From assembly GCF_000020505.1 (NCBI RefSeq), contig NC_011027.1, forward strand, positions 1-64,000: a stretch of DNA of 64,000 nucleotides. The letters are read 5' to 3'. The notes under the pieces were generated by a model. The model was given only the letters and a program-made list of their open reading frames with translations. It had not been told where the DNA came from and did no database searches. Origin of the DNA: Chlorobaculum parvum NCIB 8327. GTDB taxonomy: Bacteria; Bacteroidota; Chlorobiia; Chlorobiales; Chlorobiaceae. Shown piece by piece: positions 1-11,026 of the stretch. Position 1 is the first letter of the stretch. The number at the start of each line of letters is the position of its first letter. The position numbers were made by a program, and so were the translations under genes.

Positions 1-88
1 AACACCTAAAAAAACAACTTAGCCTGTTGAAAAACGCACCGTCGCGTCTCTTGAAACTTCCCCCCGATTTCGAAACTGGAATTGTTTT

Positions 89-129
89 TTATCCACTGAA
101 AACTGTAACTTGTGAACAGAAAATGTGGA
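89..129. promoter_or_regulatory. Candidate DnaA boxes upstream of dnaA
   Basis: Two 8-of-9 matches to the DnaA box TTATCCACA lie just before dnaA. TTATCCACT is at 89-97 on the plus strand, and TCATCCACA reads on the minus strand within about 122-130. They could mediate dnaA autoregulation or belong to a bipartite origin together with the dnaA-dnaN spacer. The matches are seen directly; function is inferred. Confidence 0.5.
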
Positions 130-166
130 TGAACCTCCTTAAAAACGCCTCTCCCGCACGACTCTC

Positions 167-1648
167 ATGCCCGAACTGATCCAGCAGGCTCCGACCGGTA
201 ACCTTCAAGCAACCCACTCCCAAAGCGGTTCATTTGCCGAAAAGGTCTGGAACGCCTGTCTTGAACTTATTCAGGAGAACATCAACAGCCTGGCCTTCAA
301 GACCTGGTTTCTGCCGATCCGCCCCTTGTCGTTTTCGGGAAGCGAGCTGACCATCGAGGTACCGAGCCAGTTTTTCTATGAGTGGATCGAAGAGAACTAC
401 TCGGTGCACGTCAAGCAGGCGTTGCGACAGGTCATCGGACCGGAAGCGAAGCTGATGTACTCGATTGTCATGGACAAGTCGCAAGGCCAGCCCGTGACCA
501 TCGAACTGCCCCACCAGAATGCTCACGCACCGACAGAATCTGATACCAAACCCGAGCGAGCCCAAGAGCCTGTTTCCGCGGAACGCGAGCGTTTCGAGCG
601 GAACAGGACAAAATTCGAGAGCAATCTCAACCCGAAATACACCTTTTCGACCCTGATCAGGGGCGATTGCAACTCCCTGGCGTTCGCTGCCGCCAAGTCC
701 ATCGCCCAGAATCCCGGCCAGAACGCTTTCAACCCGCTGGTCATTTACGGCGGCGTAGGGTTGGGGAAAACTCACATGATGCAGGCAATCGGCAACTCCG
801 TGCTGGAAAACCGGATCAGCGGAGCGGTGCTGTACGTGTCGAGCGAAAAGTTCGCCATCGACTTCGTCAATGCAATCCAGAACGGCAACATTCAGGAGTT
901 TTCGGCTTTCTACCGGAACATCGACGTGCTGATTATCGACGATATCCAGTTCTTTGCCGGCAAAGAGAAGACCCAGGAGGAGATCTTCCACATCTTCAAC
1001 ACCCTGCATCAGGCCAACAAGCAGATCATTCTGTCGGCTGACCGGCCGATCAAGGAGATCAAGGGGATCGAAGACCGCCTCATTTCGCGCTTCAACTGGG
1101 GGCTTTCGACCGACATCCAGGCGCCCGATTACGAAACCCGCAAGGCGATCATCCAGAGCAAGCTCAAGCAGAACGGCGTCAATCTCGATCCGGCGGTGAT
1201 CGAATTCATTGCGACCAACGTCACCAACAACGTCCGCGAGCTCGAAGGGTGCATCGTCAAGCTGCTCGCCGCCCATTCGCTCGACAATCAGGAGATAGAC
1301 CTCCAGTTCACCAAATCGACGCTCAAGGATATCATCCGCTACAACACCAAGCAGCTTACCCTTGAAACCATCGAAAAAGCGGTCTGCTCCTTCTTCTCGA
1401 TCACACCGAACGACCTGAAAGGCAAGTCGAAGAAAAAAGAGATCGCCGTCGGGCGGCAGATCGCCATGTACCTCTCAAAGGATATGACCGACTCTTCGCT
1501 CAAAACGATCGGCCTGCATTTCGGCGGACGCGACCACTCAACGGTCATTCACGCACTGAACACCATCGAGAAAAAAATCACCTCCTCGAACGAAGAGCGG
1601 AAAAAAATCGAAGAGCTGAAGAAGAGAATCGAAATCATGTCGATGTAA
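167..1648 (+). CDS. dnaA: Chromosomal replication initiator DnaA
   Basis: This is the AAA+ ATPase that binds DnaA boxes, melts oriC and loads the replicative helicase. The 493-residue product has the usual layout: an N-terminal DnaB-interaction domain, a variable linker around residues 115-150, an ATPase with Walker A GVGLGKTH near residue 196 and Walker [10 protein letters not shown] near 256, and a C-terminal DNA-binding domain with the signature [11 protein letters not shown] near 453-463. It begins 167 bases into the window, matching the convention of numbering a chromosome from dnaA, and is followed by dnaN and recF. Length and motifs are normal for the family. Confidence 0.98.
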   Translation: MPELIQQAPTGNLQATHSQSGSFAEKVWNACLELIQENINSLAFKTWFLPIRPLSFSGSELTIEVPSQFFYEWIEENYSVHVKQALRQVIGPEAKLMYSIVMDKSQGQPVTIELPHQNAHAPTESDTKPERAQEPVSAERERFERNRTKFESNLNPKYTFSTLIRGDCNSLAFAAAKSIAQNPGQNAFNPLVIYGGVGLGKTHMMQAIGNSVLENRISGAVLYVSSEKFAIDFVNAIQNGNIQEFSAFYRNIDVLIIDDIQFFAGKEKTQEEIFHIFNTLHQANKQIILSADRPIKEIKGIEDRLISRFNWGLSTDIQAPDYETRKAIIQSKLKQNGVNLDPAVIEFIATNVTNNVRELEGCIVKLLAAHSLDNQEIDLQFTKSTLKDIIRYNTKQLTLETIEKAVCSFFSITPNDLKGKSKKKEIAVGRQIAMYLSKDMTDSSLKTIGLHFGGRDHSTVIHALNTIEKKITSSNEERKKIEELKKRIEIMSM

Positions 1649-1933
1649 CGAGCGGATATGTGTACAACCTGTTTATATCCTGTTGGCGGATTCTTGATGA
1701 ACGCGCACTTGTCAACATCTGACTGAATGAGCGAAAATGCACCAACAAAGCGCCAACACGAACACCGGCAGGAAATACACATACTATCCACACCGAACAG
1801 TACCTGAAAGAGAAAGTTAAAACACTCTATTAAAAGAAGATAAAAGCAGTCTTCGTGGATCAGTCAAGAATTCCACACGCTCAACAACAACAACAATCTT
1901 TTTATTTAAATAAAGAAATAAGAGTTGTAAGAA
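1649..1933. other. dnaA-dnaN spacer, candidate oriC
   Basis: This 285-bp gene-free spacer holds DnaA box-like sites: TTGTACACA on the minus strand near 1659-1667 and CTATCCACA at 1784-1792, plus weaker matches. A very A/T-rich tract at about 1895-1925 lies just before dnaN and could be an unwinding element. The dnaA-dnaN spacer is a common oriC site in bacteria. That it is the active origin here is inference; a GC-skew switch or marker-frequency data would decide. Confidence 0.5.
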
Positions 1934-3058
1934 ATGAAATTCAACACGACAATCAAACGCCTGCAGGAAGCGGTGAGTAAAGTCATCCTTGCTGTGCCTA
2001 CCAAATCACTCGATGCCCGGTTCGATAACATCAACATGACCCTGGAGAACGGGACACTGACGATGTTTGCCACCGATGGAGAGCTTTCGATTACCGCCAA
2101 GTGTGATGTGGCCTCCAGCGACAAGGGAACCATCGCCATCAGGGCAAGAACCTTGCAGGATTTTCTGCGCAGCATGTACGATACCGAAGTCACCTTCGAA
2201 ATCGAGCGCCAGTCGATCGGAGATCTTGGCACGGTTCATATCGCTACCGACAAGGGCCGGTATCGTATTCCCTGCACCTTCATCTCGAAACCTGAAAGTC
2301 TCGAACGGAATTTCGACCTCACCATCGGACTTCAACCTTCCGAATTGCAGGATATCATCCAGAAAACCCTGTTTGCCTGCAGCGTCGATGGCATGCGCCC
2401 GGCCATGATGGGGGTGCTGTTTGAATTCGAGGGAACGGTCATTACCGCTGTTGCAACCGATGGCCATCGTCTGGTCCGGTGCCGCAAGCAAACCACAAAC
2501 GAAATTGCCGAAAAGCAGAAAATCGTAGTCCCTGCACGGGTTCTTTCCATTATCCAGCGTCTTTTGCAGAACGATGAGGTCAGCATGACCGTCGATGAAG
2601 AGCGCCGGAATGTGAAGTTTAAATCGGAAAATGTCGAGCTTGAATCGGCTTTGATTGTCGAGCCATATCCCAATTATGAAGCGGTTATTCCGGTTGAAAA
2701 CGAGAAAAAACTGGTGGTTGATCGCGGTTTGATTCACGATTCGGTCAAAAGGGTTGGCCGTTTCTCAAGTATCGGTGATCTGAAGATCAGCGCCGAAGGA
2801 GAGCTCATGAAGGTCATGGCCGAAAATGCCAGCGAGGGTGAATCCGCACAGGAAGAGCTGCCGTGTACGTTCACCGGTGAAGAGATCACGATCGGTTTTA
2901 ATGCAAAGTTTGTCGAAGCCGCCCTGTCCCATATCGAAACCGAGCAGGTCTCCATGGAAATGAGCAGCCCGACAACGGCCGTGTTGTTCAAACCGAAATA
3001 CGAGGAGCGCCAGGACGATCTGATCATTCTGGTGATGCCGGTCAGAATCAACAATTGA
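1934..3058 (+). CDS. dnaN: DNA polymerase III beta sliding clamp
   Basis: DnaN is the ring-shaped clamp that tethers the replicative polymerase to DNA. The 374-residue protein starts MKFNTTIKRLQEAVSKV and ends with MPVRIN, close to the typical C-terminal MPMRI. The three clamp folds fit the usual length of about 370 residues. The ATG at 1934 follows an A-rich stretch with no strong Shine-Dalgarno. It sits between dnaA and recF on the same strand, only 15 bp before recF, so dnaN-recF are probably cotranscribed. Confidence 0.97.
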   Translation: MKFNTTIKRLQEAVSKVILAVPTKSLDARFDNINMTLENGTLTMFATDGELSITAKCDVASSDKGTIAIRARTLQDFLRSMYDTEVTFEIERQSIGDLGTVHIATDKGRYRIPCTFISKPESLERNFDLTIGLQPSELQDIIQKTLFACSVDGMRPAMMGVLFEFEGTVITAVATDGHRLVRCRKQTTNEIAEKQKIVVPARVLSIIQRLLQNDEVSMTVDEERRNVKFKSENVELESALIVEPYPNYEAVIPVENEKKLVVDRGLIHDSVKRVGRFSSIGDLKISAEGELMKVMAENASEGESAQEELPCTFTGEEITIGFNAKFVEAALSHIETEQVSMEMSSPTTAVLFKPKYEERQDDLIILVMPVRINN

Positions 3059-3073
3059 CGGAACAGGAGAGGC

Positions 3074-4180
3074 TTGCGACTCGACTCCATCAGTATCGCC
3101 AATTTCAGGAATCACACGCTTCTTGAATTCGAGCCAGGCCACTCCGTTACCAATATTTATGGCAGAAATGGTTCGGGAAAAACCTCGATTCTTGAGGCGA
3201 TCCATTACTGCGCTCTGACAAGAGGCTTTTCTGGAAATAACGATCGGGAGTATCTCAAGTTCGGGGAGGAGCTGTTTACCATCCGCTCCTCATTTACGAG
3301 TGGTCAGGGAATTGCTACCAAAGTTTCGGTCGCCTATTCACCGAAGAGGGAGAAGAGAATCCTGGTTAATGAACAGGAGCTTCAAACCTTTTCCAGCCAT
3401 ATCGGAACCATTCCGTGCGTGACCTTTACGCCACGTGAGATGGTAATCATCAACGGCGCACCGGCGGAGCGTCGTCGATTCATCGATACGGCAATCTGTC
3501 AGTATGATCGGAAGTACTTATCCGATTTATTGCTGTATCGGCGTATTTTACAGCAACGTAATGCCCTGCTTTCTTCGGAGCAGGATCCGCGTTTTATTGA
3601 TTCAGCTCTCGATGTTCTAACCGATCAACTCGTTGCTACAGCAACGGAAATTGTTCTGGTCAGAAAGCGATTTATCGAGCATTTTACTTCCATGCTTGGT
3701 GATGTCTATCAATGGATCCCCGAAGGAGCTGAGCCATCAATTTTATATCAAAGTTCTCTTGGCCATCACGAAAATCTGTATGAAAAAGATAAAATACAGC
3801 AGGTTTTCAGAGAGCGTTTTGAAACGTTAAAGCAGCAGGAGTTACAACGAAGACAAACGCTTGCTGGACCACATCGAGACGATTTGCAATTCTATCTCAA
3901 TAAAAGAGAAATACGAAAATATGCCTCTCAGGGGCAACAGCGTGCATTTCTTGTCGCTATGAAAATGACCCTGCAAGGCTATCTTTATGAAGCATCGGGC
4001 GAGATACCGATTACCCTTCTTGACGATCTGTTCAGTGAGCTTGATGAGGTGGTTTCCGGTACCATGGTCGAGACGCTTGCAACCAAAGGACAGGTGATTA
4101 TCACCTCAACGGGGAAAAAAGAGGGGAAGGGGATAAGTTGTTTTTCTGTTGATGATTACAAGAGTAGTGAGGAGCCTTGA
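3074..4180 (+). CDS. recF: DNA replication and repair protein RecF
   Basis: RecF is an SMC-like ATPase that helps load RecA at single-strand gaps. The 368-residue product has Walker A GRNGSGKTS near residue 30 and the C-terminal ABC-type Walker B and D-loop LLDDLFSELD near 315-324. The start is a TTG at 3074, chosen because AGGAGA lies just upstream (3065-3070) and the N-terminus MRLDSISIANFRNH matches the family. The second half is visibly more A/T-rich than dnaA. Its end overlaps the upstream part of the following DUF721 reading frame. Confidence 0.96.
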   Translation: MRLDSISIANFRNHTLLEFEPGHSVTNIYGRNGSGKTSILEAIHYCALTRGFSGNNDREYLKFGEELFTIRSSFTSGQGIATKVSVAYSPKREKRILVNEQELQTFSSHIGTIPCVTFTPREMVIINGAPAERRRFIDTAICQYDRKYLSDLLLYRRILQQRNALLSSEQDPRFIDSALDVLTDQLVATATEIVLVRKRFIEHFTSMLGDVYQWIPEGAEPSILYQSSLGHHENLYEKDKIQQVFRERFETLKQQELQRRQTLAGPHRDDLQFYLNKREIRKYASQGQQRAFLVAMKMTLQGYLYEASGEIPITLLDDLFSELDEVVSGTMVETLATKGQVIITSTGKKEGKGISCFSVDDYKSSEEP

Positions 4181-4182
4181 TC

Positions 4183-4476
4183 ATGAGTAAAGCAAAACCA
4201 CCGAGAGAACTTGGCGGGATCATGGCCGATGTTTGCCGCAAGATCGGCATGACGGAAGCCTATGATGAATACAAGACACTTCACGCTTGGGAAAACGTGG
4301 TCGGAGAAACTATTGCGAAGGTGACATCAGTAGAGAAAATGAAGGATGGAAATCTCTATGTGAAGGTAAAGAGCCCTTCGTGGAGAATGGAACTCAACTT
4401 CAGAAAAAGAGATATAACGACACGACTCAATAAAGCTGTTGGATATGAAATGATACGAACGATTATCTTTAAATAA
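4183..4476 (+). CDS. DUF721 (DciA-like) protein
   Basis: This small basic protein of 97 residues belongs to the DUF721 family, whose member DciA helps load the replicative helicase in bacteria lacking DnaC or DnaI. It carries the family features of an N-terminal LGGIMADVCRKIGM-like helix and a central W-E-x-V-VG segment (HAWENVVGETIA). I chose the ATG at 4183, not the in-frame TTG at 4177, because GGAG at 4171-4174 is well spaced from it. It directly follows recF, which fits a role in replication. The helicase-loading role is inferred from the family. Confidence 0.8.
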   Translation: MSKAKPPRELGGIMADVCRKIGMTEAYDEYKTLHAWENVVGETIAKVTSVEKMKDGNLYVKVKSPSWRMELNFRKRDITTRLNKAVGYEMIRTIIFK

Positions 4477-4530
4477 GATAAAATAGTAATCTTGAGACAG
4501 AATTGAATAAAAGAATTATCAGAAAAGAAC

Positions 4531-4578
4531 AACCCGGAATACTGATCATTACTAGATAGTATTCCGGGTTGTTTTTTT
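4531..4578. terminator. Strong Rho-independent terminator
   Basis: A perfect 12-bp stem (4531-4542 with 4559-4570, AACCCGGAATAC and its complement) is followed by a seven-T run. It ends the dnaN-recF-DUF721 unit. The convergent flavodiiron gene ends at 4603, so the hairpin may also serve the minus strand, where the T-tract is weaker. Confidence 0.93.
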
Positions 4579-4602
4579 ACCTTCTATGCTATAAAAAAAG
4601 AA

Positions 4603-5829
4603 CTATTTAATATTGCATGTAAGGTTGTACATCTCGATCATCCTTTCCGCGAAAGCTTTTCCAAACTCTCGGCATTGCTCGAATTCCGGTTCGTGAGGCT
4701 GGAATTTGATCCTGAGGTTCTGATCAAAAACCTTCAGTTTCAGGTTTGCCAGATTGCCTTCGATGATATTGACCCCTTCACCGCTCCACCCATAAGAGCC
4801 AAATGCCGCCGCCAGTTTGCCACGGTCTCGTAACGGATTAAGAACAGCGAAGATACTGTAGATCTGATGAACAATATTCTGGTTGATGGTTGGTGAACCG
4901 ATGATGATGCCCATCGAATGCGCAATCTTCTCCTCGAGTTTCTCTGTCGACATGTTTTCGATATCACAAACATCAACGTTGAAATCGCAAGCCATCTTCA
5001 GGCCATCAGCAATCTTGTGTGCCAGCACAGAGGTGTTTTCATAAGCAGAGACATAGGCGATGAGAATGCTCTTCTCATTTGGCATGGCAATGGCGCTTTT
5101 AGCGTATCGCTCCGAAAGATCGACATATTTCTTCCAGTCCGAGCGCAGGATCGGTCCATGGCCGGGGCAGATGACTTTAATATCGAGCGGGCGTATTTTT
5201 TCGATCGCCTGAATCATGTACTTGCTGAACGGCCTCAGAATTGCGTCAAAATAGTACTTGAATGAGTCGTCGAAGTCGCCGCACAGGTCATCATACATCG
5301 CTTCGTTGCAGTAATGGCAGCCAAACGAGTCGCAGGTAAAGAGCACGCCGTCCTCTTCAAGCCATGAGTAGATCGTGTCGGGCCAGTGCAGGTTCGAAGC
5401 GCCGATGAAGTGAATGGTTTTGTTACCTAAGTCGAGCGTGTCACCATTCTTGACAACGATGTGCTTGAAATCGTGTCCGGTCTGGTCACGCAGGAACTTG
5501 ATAGCGTTGCCGCTGCCGACCACGGTTGCATTTGGGGCGACGGAAAGCAGATTGTGCACGTTTCCGGAGTGATCGGGCTCGGTGTGATCGACGATGATAT
5601 ACTCGATCTCCTCGGGATCGACCACCTGCTTCAGCTTTTCGAGGTAGGTCGGCCAGAACTTCACCTTGGTGGTTTCAACAACCGTCTTTTTCTCTGCATT
5701 GATGAAGTAAGAGTTATAGGTCGTACCGTATTTGGTCTCCATGACGATATCGAAGGTGATCAGACCCGGATCCAGAACGCCAATCCAGGACACATCGTCG
5801 GTAATTGGAAGAATTTTATTATCGGTCAT
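4603..5829 (-). CDS. Flavodiiron protein (FprA/ROO type)
   Basis: This is an A-type flavoprotein that reduces O2 to water (or NO to N2O) and protects anaerobes from oxygen. The 408-residue chain has an N-terminal metallo-beta-lactamase-like domain with the diiron motif H-T-E-P-D-H at about residues 82-87. Further ligands are seen in [15 protein letters not shown] and [10 protein letters not shown]-terminal flavodoxin domain begins near residue 255 ([12 protein letters not shown]). There is no rubredoxin extension, so electrons must come from a separate donor. It lies 75 bp downstream of polB on the same strand, after an A/T-rich spacer that may hold its own promoter. Confidence 0.93.
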   Translation of the reverse strand: MTDNKILPITDDVSWIGVLDPGLITFDIVMETKYGTTYNSYFINAEKKTVVETTKVKFWPTYLEKLKQVVDPEEIEYIIVDHTEPDHSGNVHNLLSVAPNATVVGSGNAIKFLRDQTGHDFKHIVVKNGDTLDLGNKTIHFIGASNLHWPDTIYSWLEEDGVLFTCDSFGCHYCNEAMYDDLCGDFDDSFKYYFDAILRPFSKYMIQAIEKIRPLDIKVICPGHGPILRSDWKKYVDLSERYAKSAIAMPNEKSILIAYVSAYENTSVLAHKIADGLKMACDFNVDVCDIENMSTEKLEEKIAHSMGIIIGSPTINQNIVHQIYSIFAVLNPLRDRGKLAAAFGSYGWSGEGVNIIEGNLANLKLKVFDQNLRIKFQPHEPEFEQCREFGKAFAERMIEMYNLTCNIK

Positions 5830-5904
5830 AATTTATTTTTGTTTATGTTGTGAAAAGCCTGAATTTTAATGCTTTATGAGGATAAAAAGTTTAAAAAATA
5901 ATTT

Positions 5905-8298
5905 TTAAAAGGGTGAATCCTCACGATACAGATCACCGGTTTCATGATGTCGAATCTCTTTTACCACTTCGATTCCTTCAGGAGAAAACGCAAAAAGTGT
6001 ATCTGCTGAAAAGATTGAGCTGAAATCCTGAGGCTTGAAGAATGGGAGGAATTTCTGAGCGTATTCATCGAGCCTTTTCAGATAAAAACCGGTGTTCTCG
6101 TCTGGTTGTTCCTTGTTCCACTCTTCGGCGAGTCGCCCGTTATCAACGAATGATGCCGGATTGCCGGTTCCGGCAACATAATAGGTGATTCGATCACCTT
6201 TCGCAATTTCCAACCCTTGGCGAAGCGCAATCTCGTAGGTGATCGATTTGGAGCGCTTGCCGGCCCGTACATCGGTGGCATACTGATCGAGCGTGGTTTT
6301 CATCGATTCTGTTCTGGAAAAATCGCTGATATGAAGTCGATGATCCATCAGATCGTTGCGATACTTGACGTAGAGGTCGTGAAGGCCTTGAATATCATCA
6401 TTGAGCAGCAGGATAAATCCCTCTCTTACGAAGTCCCGGCCGAATTTCTCACCGCTTCTGCTCACGAATGCCGATCCTTTCAGCTTCAGTTTTTCGTTGT
6501 AATCGAGAAGGACGTAGTTCTTCTTCATGTAGGAAATCATTTTCTTGAAGCGGCCGTCAAAACCGATTCTTATTCCCTGCGGCATGGTGGATGAGACTTC
6601 ACTGACCAGCTGCCGCTCCTCCTCTTCGGTAACCACGTCGGGTGGGGGCACGAGAAAGATGCCATCGGTATCGACTTCGATCACTTTGGCGCCACGTGAT
6701 TCGAACTCGCGGATCATTTTTTTAGCGATCTCTTGTCCTTTGGTTGTGACGCGGTCAGCTTCCTCAAAATCGTTGAACATGCCGCTGCCGAAGCCGAGAT
6801 AGCCGTACATGGCATTGATGATGATCTTGAAGGAGGATTGCATGGCATCGAAATTGTACGACAGCGAGGTGTTGCCGCGTTCCTTTTCCTCTTCAGCGCG
6901 CTTTTTTGCTGCAAAGCGCAACTCTTTCAGATCCTTCAGGATAGTTGGAAAGGCTTTGAGCGAATCGGATTTTGGGCACACATCGAAGGTGAGCATGATC
7001 GAGGGATAGAGCGATTCGACGTCTGCATAAACGATTGGCCCGAGAATGCCTTTGACAAACACTTCGGTAAAGCCGCCAGTCTGCTGCTGCCCGATCGATG
7101 GACGAGGGATGGAAACTTTGCGCTTCAGATACTCCCGGATTATGAGGGCCTCGATCTTTGCTGCCGGTCCGAGCCTCGCTGTATTGGCGTAGCTGTATGG
7201 CACCATACTGGTCATGCTGAAGTTGCTGCCGGAAAGCAGCGCCGCCAGTTCACGGGTTTCTCGCACATCGTCGAGCGCGTAGGCCAGAAGGGTTTCGGGA
7301 TTGTCGTCCCAGGTGCTGGCGATGTCTTTGTAGTCGACATAGGTACGGTTGGGCGAGGCGAAACCGAAGAATTTGGCGACCGCTTTCAAACCGTAGCTCG
7401 GAAGCGTGCGTTTCGAGGTATCGTAATTCTGGGCAAGGAAGTAGGTGTCGATTACATGCCTTCCGGGAATGTCGCAGAACTGGAAATCGGCCGATCGCTC
7501 GGCAAAGCGGATCGTCGCAGGATAGGAGCGCGGCACCAGGCCGTTGCGGCCGATAGCGAATCGCACACCGTTCAGTTCACAGCGGCGCTGAAGGTAGGGG
7601 AGATCGAATCCGAAGATGTTGTGCCCCTCGATCACATCCGGATCTTTCTGACGGATGATGTGTACGAGCTCTTCGAGTAAATCCTTTTCAGCTCTGCCTT
7701 TAGAATGAATGACATGCTCCCAGGAACGGTTGTCGCTGAGCGAGACGATGATGATCGGGTCTTCGCCGATACCTTTTCCTTTTCGCTTCTTGTCGGGCTG
7801 ATAGTAGGTCTCGATATCGAGCTGCAGGCGATGAAGGTCGTCAAACAGCATTCCCTTGAACAACGTTTTACCGGTCTGGAGCAGGTATTGCGTGATCGCG
7901 TCACCTCTGCTGTACGTCAGGTGGCTGTTCTGCCCGGAAGTGTTTTGGTAATCATTTTCAGACGCGCCGTCCGGTAAGCTGCTGTTGACATGGTCAAGCG
8001 CCGCGCGATAATTCTTCCAGCTTCTGAAGATGCCAAGATGCCGGTAATAGTTGGCGCCCTCCAGCTGAATCAGCCAATATTTCTCTTTGTTGAATGGCGT
8101 GAAGCCATCCAGAAGCTCTCCGTCGGAAAGAAAAAAGAACGGAAAGAATGGATCGTCACGCTGAACGACGCCATCAGGCGTTCGGAAAAACAGGCGAATC
8201 TGCGAGTCGTTGAGCTGATAACAGCCCACGATGTTCTCTTCAGGGTCTTTTCCGAAAAGCAGATCGTTACCGTGTGAGAAATCGACAAGATGATTCAT
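5905..8298 (-). CDS. polB: Family B DNA polymerase (Pol II-like)
   Basis: This 797-residue DNA polymerase has a 3'-5' proofreading exonuclease. The exonuclease motifs are [18 protein letters not shown] and YALDDVRET. The polymerase motifs are A ([10 protein letters not shown], near residue 420), B ([13 protein letters not shown]) and C (EVDTDGIF, near 540). The family is used for replication restart and translesion synthesis in bacteria such as E. coli; the role here is inferred. The ATG at 8298 gives the N-terminus [10 protein letters not shown]. It lies 51 bp downstream of mnmG on the same strand, with a parS palindrome in the gap. Confidence 0.93.
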   Translation of the reverse strand: MNHLVDFSHGNDLLFGKDPEENIVGCYQLNDSQIRLFFRTPDGVVQRDDPFFPFFFLSDGELLDGFTPFNKEKYWLIQLEGANYYRHLGIFRSWKNYRAALDHVNSSLPDGASENDYQNTSGQNSHLTYSRGDAITQYLLQTGKTLFKGMLFDDLHRLQLDIETYYQPDKKRKGKGIGEDPIIIVSLSDNRSWEHVIHSKGRAEKDLLEELVHIIRQKDPDVIEGHNIFGFDLPYLQRRCELNGVRFAIGRNGLVPRSYPATIRFAERSADFQFCDIPGRHVIDTYFLAQNYDTSKRTLPSYGLKAVAKFFGFASPNRTYVDYKDIASTWDDNPETLLAYALDDVRETRELAALLSGSNFSMTSMVPYSYANTARLGPAAKIEALIIREYLKRKVSIPRPSIGQQQTGGFTEVFVKGILGPIVYADVESLYPSIMLTFDVCPKSDSLKAFPTILKDLKELRFAAKKRAEEEKERGNTSLSYNFDAMQSSFKIIINAMYGYLGFGSGMFNDFEEADRVTTKGQEIAKKMIREFESRGAKVIEVDTDGIFLVPPPDVVTEEEERQLVSEVSSTMPQGIRIGFDGRFKKMISYMKKNYVLLDYNEKLKLKGSAFVSRSGEKFGRDFVREGFILLLNDDIQGLHDLYVKYRNDLMDHRLHISDFSRTESMKTTLDQYATDVRAGKRSKSITYEIALRQGLEIAKGDRITYYVAGTGNPASFVDNGRLAEEWNKEQPDENTGFYLKRLDEYAQKFLPFFKPQDFSSIFSADTLFAFSPEGIEVVKEIRHHETGDLYREDSPF

Positions 8299-8330
8299 GA
8301 GGACTGCGAGAGCATGCGTATTGAGAAAAA

Positions 8331-8346
8331 TGTTTCACGTGAAACA
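8331..8346. promoter_or_regulatory. parS: parS centromere site 1
   Basis: The 16-bp palindrome TGTTTCACGTGAAACA matches the bacterial ParB-binding parS consensus exactly. It lies between the mnmG stop and the polB start. ParB would nucleate here to segregate the origin region; parA and parB themselves are not in the window. Confidence 0.93.
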
Positions 8347-8349
8347 TGG

Positions 8350-10215
8350 TTATCGGCCGAGCCTGATCATGAGGATGGACACGTCCGAAGGGGAGACGCC
8401 AAGAATCCTTGAGGCCTGCCCAATCGTTGACGGGCGATGTTTTATAAGTTTTTCCCGTCCTTCGTTTGATAGCGAGTTCAGCGATTCGTACTTGAAATTG
8501 TCGGGAATGTGCAAGGCATCGAGGCGCGCAATTCTTTCAGCAACAAGCTTTTCACGCTTGATGTACCCTTCATACTTGATTTCGATCTGAACCTGCTCAG
8601 CAACACGAACGTCTTCGCACGTCTCTCCGATTGCGGCTTGAACAGCGGCGGAGTGGCGTAACAGATCGGCCAGCTCGATACCGGGTCTTTTCAGGACACT
8701 CAACGCACTGGCGGGGGATTTGAGTTCCTGCGCGCCTTTATTTGCAAGAAGTTGGTTGATCTCATCTGGTTTCAGCTTGAGTGATTTTAGACGCTCGATA
8801 CACTCTCCAGCAAGATCAGTGATCGCTTTTGTTTTTTCAAGCTGATGTTCTGAAACGAGCCCGCATTCATAACCTACCGTGCTGAGGCGAAGATCGGCAT
8901 TGTCATGGCGCAGAATCAGACGATGTTCAGCCGATGAGGTGAACATGCGGTAGGGCTCGTTGGTCTCCTTGGTGATCAGATCGTCGATCAGCACGCCGAT
9001 ATAGGCCTGATCGCGGCCGAGTACAATCGGCTCTTTGCCAAGAATCTTGCGAACGGCATTGATGCCTGCCATCAGACCTTGCCCGGCGGCCTCTTCGTAC
9101 CCTGATGTGCCGTTGATCTGGCCTGCAAAGTAGAGGTTCTCGACGGGCCGGGTTTCCATGGTTGATCTGATTTGCCAGGGATGGAAGTAATCGTACTCGA
9201 TTGCGTAGCCAGGTCGAATCATTTTAGCCTCTTCCAGCCCTGGAATGGAGCGAAGCCCGGCAAGCTGGATGTCTTCTGGGAGTGAGGTGGAAAAGCCGTT
9301 TACGTACATTTCGATGGTATCGGCTCCCTCCGGTTCGAGGAAGATATGCTGGCTCAGCTTCTCCGGAAAGCGATAGATCTTGTCTTCGATCGATGGGCAA
9401 TAGCGCGGCCCGACGCCTTGCACCTTGCCGGTAAAGAGCGGAGAGCGGTCGAAGCCGGAGCGGAGAATCTCGTGCGTCTTTTCGGTCGTTTTGGTGAGGT
9501 GGCAGCACACAAGGTTTCTGTGCGCAACGCTTTCCGTTGAGAATGAAAACGCGACCGGATCGTCGTCCCCGGGCTGTTCCGTGACCAGGTCGTAGTTCAC
9601 ACTTCTTGAGTCGATGCGAGGCGGGGTGCCGGTTTTCAGCCTTCCGAATGAAAAGCCAAGGGCCGCTAGCGACTCGGTAAGCCCGGTCACAGGTGGTTCA
9701 GCGACGCTACGGCCTCCTGGATAGTGATCCATACCGATGTGGATCAACCCATTCAGAAAGGTGCCGCAGGCAAGGATTGCCGCCTTTGCCTTGATCGCTC
9801 TGCCTGACATGACCGTGACAGATTTGAACGTCCCTTTTGGCGCAGAGACTCCGATGACCGTGTCCTGCAGAATATCGATATTTGGTTCATGTTCGATGAC
9901 CGAGCGCATGTAAAGGCTGTACAGTGTCTTGTCTGCCTGAGCGCGTGGCGAATGCAGGGCTGCGCCTTTGCTGCGGTTAAGCAGGCGGAACTGGATGCCA
10001 GTGGCGTCAATGGCTTTGGCCATTTCGCCACCGAGCGCATCGATTTCGCGGGTCATCTGCCCCTTGGCAACGCCTCCGATGGCCGGATTACACGACATGC
10101 GCGCAACGGCAGAGAGATCAGAGGTGATGAGAAGGCACTCAAGCCCGCTTCGAGCAACAGCCAGCGCAGCTTCACAGCCGGCGTGGCCAGCGCCGACAAC
10201 TATAACATCGTACAT
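8350..10215 (-). CDS. mnmG: tRNA U34 carboxymethylaminomethyl enzyme MnmG
   Basis: MnmG (GidA) is an FAD protein that, with MnmE, adds the carboxymethylaminomethyl group to U34 of certain tRNAs. The 621-residue product starts [17 protein letters not shown] with the FAD-binding GxGxxG, carries the family patch [13 protein letters not shown], and has the C-terminal helical domain ending [17 protein letters not shown]. Length is standard. The gene is bracketed by two perfect parS sites, one only 11 bp upstream of its ATG, so ParB occupancy could affect its expression. GidA genes often lie near the origin and parAB. Confidence 0.97.
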   Translation of the reverse strand: MYDVIVVGAGHAGCEAALAVARSGLECLLITSDLSAVARMSCNPAIGGVAKGQMTREIDALGGEMAKAIDATGIQFRLLNRSKGAALHSPRAQADKTLYSLYMRSVIEHEPNIDILQDTVIGVSAPKGTFKSVTVMSGRAIKAKAAILACGTFLNGLIHIGMDHYPGGRSVAEPPVTGLTESLAALGFSFGRLKTGTPPRIDSRSVNYDLVTEQPGDDDPVAFSFSTESVAHRNLVCCHLTKTTEKTHEILRSGFDRSPLFTGKVQGVGPRYCPSIEDKIYRFPEKLSQHIFLEPEGADTIEMYVNGFSTSLPEDIQLAGLRSIPGLEEAKMIRPGYAIEYDYFHPWQIRSTMETRPVENLYFAGQINGTSGYEEAAGQGLMAGINAVRKILGKEPIVLGRDQAYIGVLIDDLITKETNEPYRMFTSSAEHRLILRHDNADLRLSTVGYECGLVSEHQLEKTKAITDLAGECIERLKSLKLKPDEINQLLANKGAQELKSPASALSVLKRPGIELADLLRHSAAVQAAIGETCEDVRVAEQVQIEIKYEGYIKREKLVAERIARLDALHIPDNFKYESLNSLSNEGREKLIKHRPSTIGQASRILGVSPSDVSILMIRLGR

Positions 10216-10226
10216 GAATGAGAAAT

Positions 10227-10242
10227 TGTTTCACGTGAAACA
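10227..10242. promoter_or_regulatory. parS: parS centromere site 2
   Basis: A second exact copy of TGTTTCACGTGAAACA lies 11 bp upstream of the mnmG start codon, where the ribosome-binding and leader region would be. It is about 1.9 kb from the first copy. Confidence 0.93.
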
Positions 10243-10582
10243 TTGCTGCTTCACTAAAGGATTTCATGGTCTCCGGTATCGCTATCGATCATTCGACAGG
10301 AGACACATAATAGCTAAAAATGGTGGAAGAGGCCAGCGGTGATCTTGCGTACTCTGGCGGAAATGGGGGGGCGCTATGATAGTGCGGCTCTGAATAACGT
10401 TTTCTTGAATTGAACTCAGAAGTGCATGGCCGGAGGGGCATGACGGCGCTCTGTCAGAAAGTTGAATGCTGTCTTCTTGCTCTTATGGGGAAGTAACGTC
10501 TTGCTGTTCGTGTTACTGCTTTTGAGGTTCTCAGCCGCATTATTCCCAACTTGGAAGTGAGCATTAGCAGGCATTGCCCTTA
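10243..10582. other. Gene-free spacer
   Basis: This 340-bp stretch between mnmG and the arsenate reductase-like gene has no convincing reading frame, tRNA or terminator that I can see. It may hold the mnmG promoter near its left end. Confidence 0.5.
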
Positions 10583-11026
10583 TTAAGGGTTCGTGGCGAG
10601 CCAGGCTTCGAGTTTTTCCTTTATTTCATTTCTGGCTTTTCTGAAGGCGGCAAGCTTTTCCTTATCACTTCCTGTCGCTTCTGCAGGATCATCAACGGGC
10701 CAGTAAAGGCGATTGTTTTGATTGGCAAGTCCTGGCCAGACCCGCGGGCAGCTGTCGTTGGCTTTACTGCAGACGATGATAAGATAATTGATGAAGATTT
10801 GCCCAAGATAGAGTGATAGGTCTTTAGGGCACTGCGTAGAAATGTCGATACCGATCTCGTTCATGGCCTCAATCGCGTAAGGATTGATGGTTGACGCTGG
10901 TTCTGTCCCTGCGCTCATGACCTTAAAACGATCCCCTGCCAAGTGGCGAAGGAAGGCTTCAGCCATCTGGCTTCGAGCTGAATTTCCCGAGCAGAGTATC
11001 AGTACCTTCAGTTTTCTTGTATCCAT
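10583..11026 (-). CDS. Arsenate reductase / low-Mr protein phosphatase
   Basis: This 147-residue member of the low molecular weight tyrosine phosphatase fold is of the ArsC (thioredoxin-coupled) subgroup, which reduces arsenate to arsenite. The phosphate-binding loop CSGNSARS lies at residues 12-19 with the essential Cys and Arg in C-x5-R. Later cysteines (STQCPKD and IVCSKANDSCP) fit the relay cysteines of the thioredoxin-linked class. I start it at the ATG at 11026, since the longer upstream frame adds a non-homologous lysine-rich tail. No arsenite pump or ArsR gene is adjacent, so a phosphatase role remains possible. Confidence 0.82.
   Translation of the reverse strand: MDTRKLKVLILCSGNSARSQMAEAFLRHLAGDRFKVMSAGTEPASTINPYAIEAMNEIGIDISTQCPKDLSLYLGQIFINYLIIVCSKANDSCPRVWPGLANQNNRLYWPVDDPAEATGSDKEKLAAFRKARNEIKEKLEAWLATNP

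Noticed and set aside
230-1276. Long minus-strand reading frame across dnaA
   Set aside because: It is antisense to the well-supported dnaA and is a product of codon bias; no family features.
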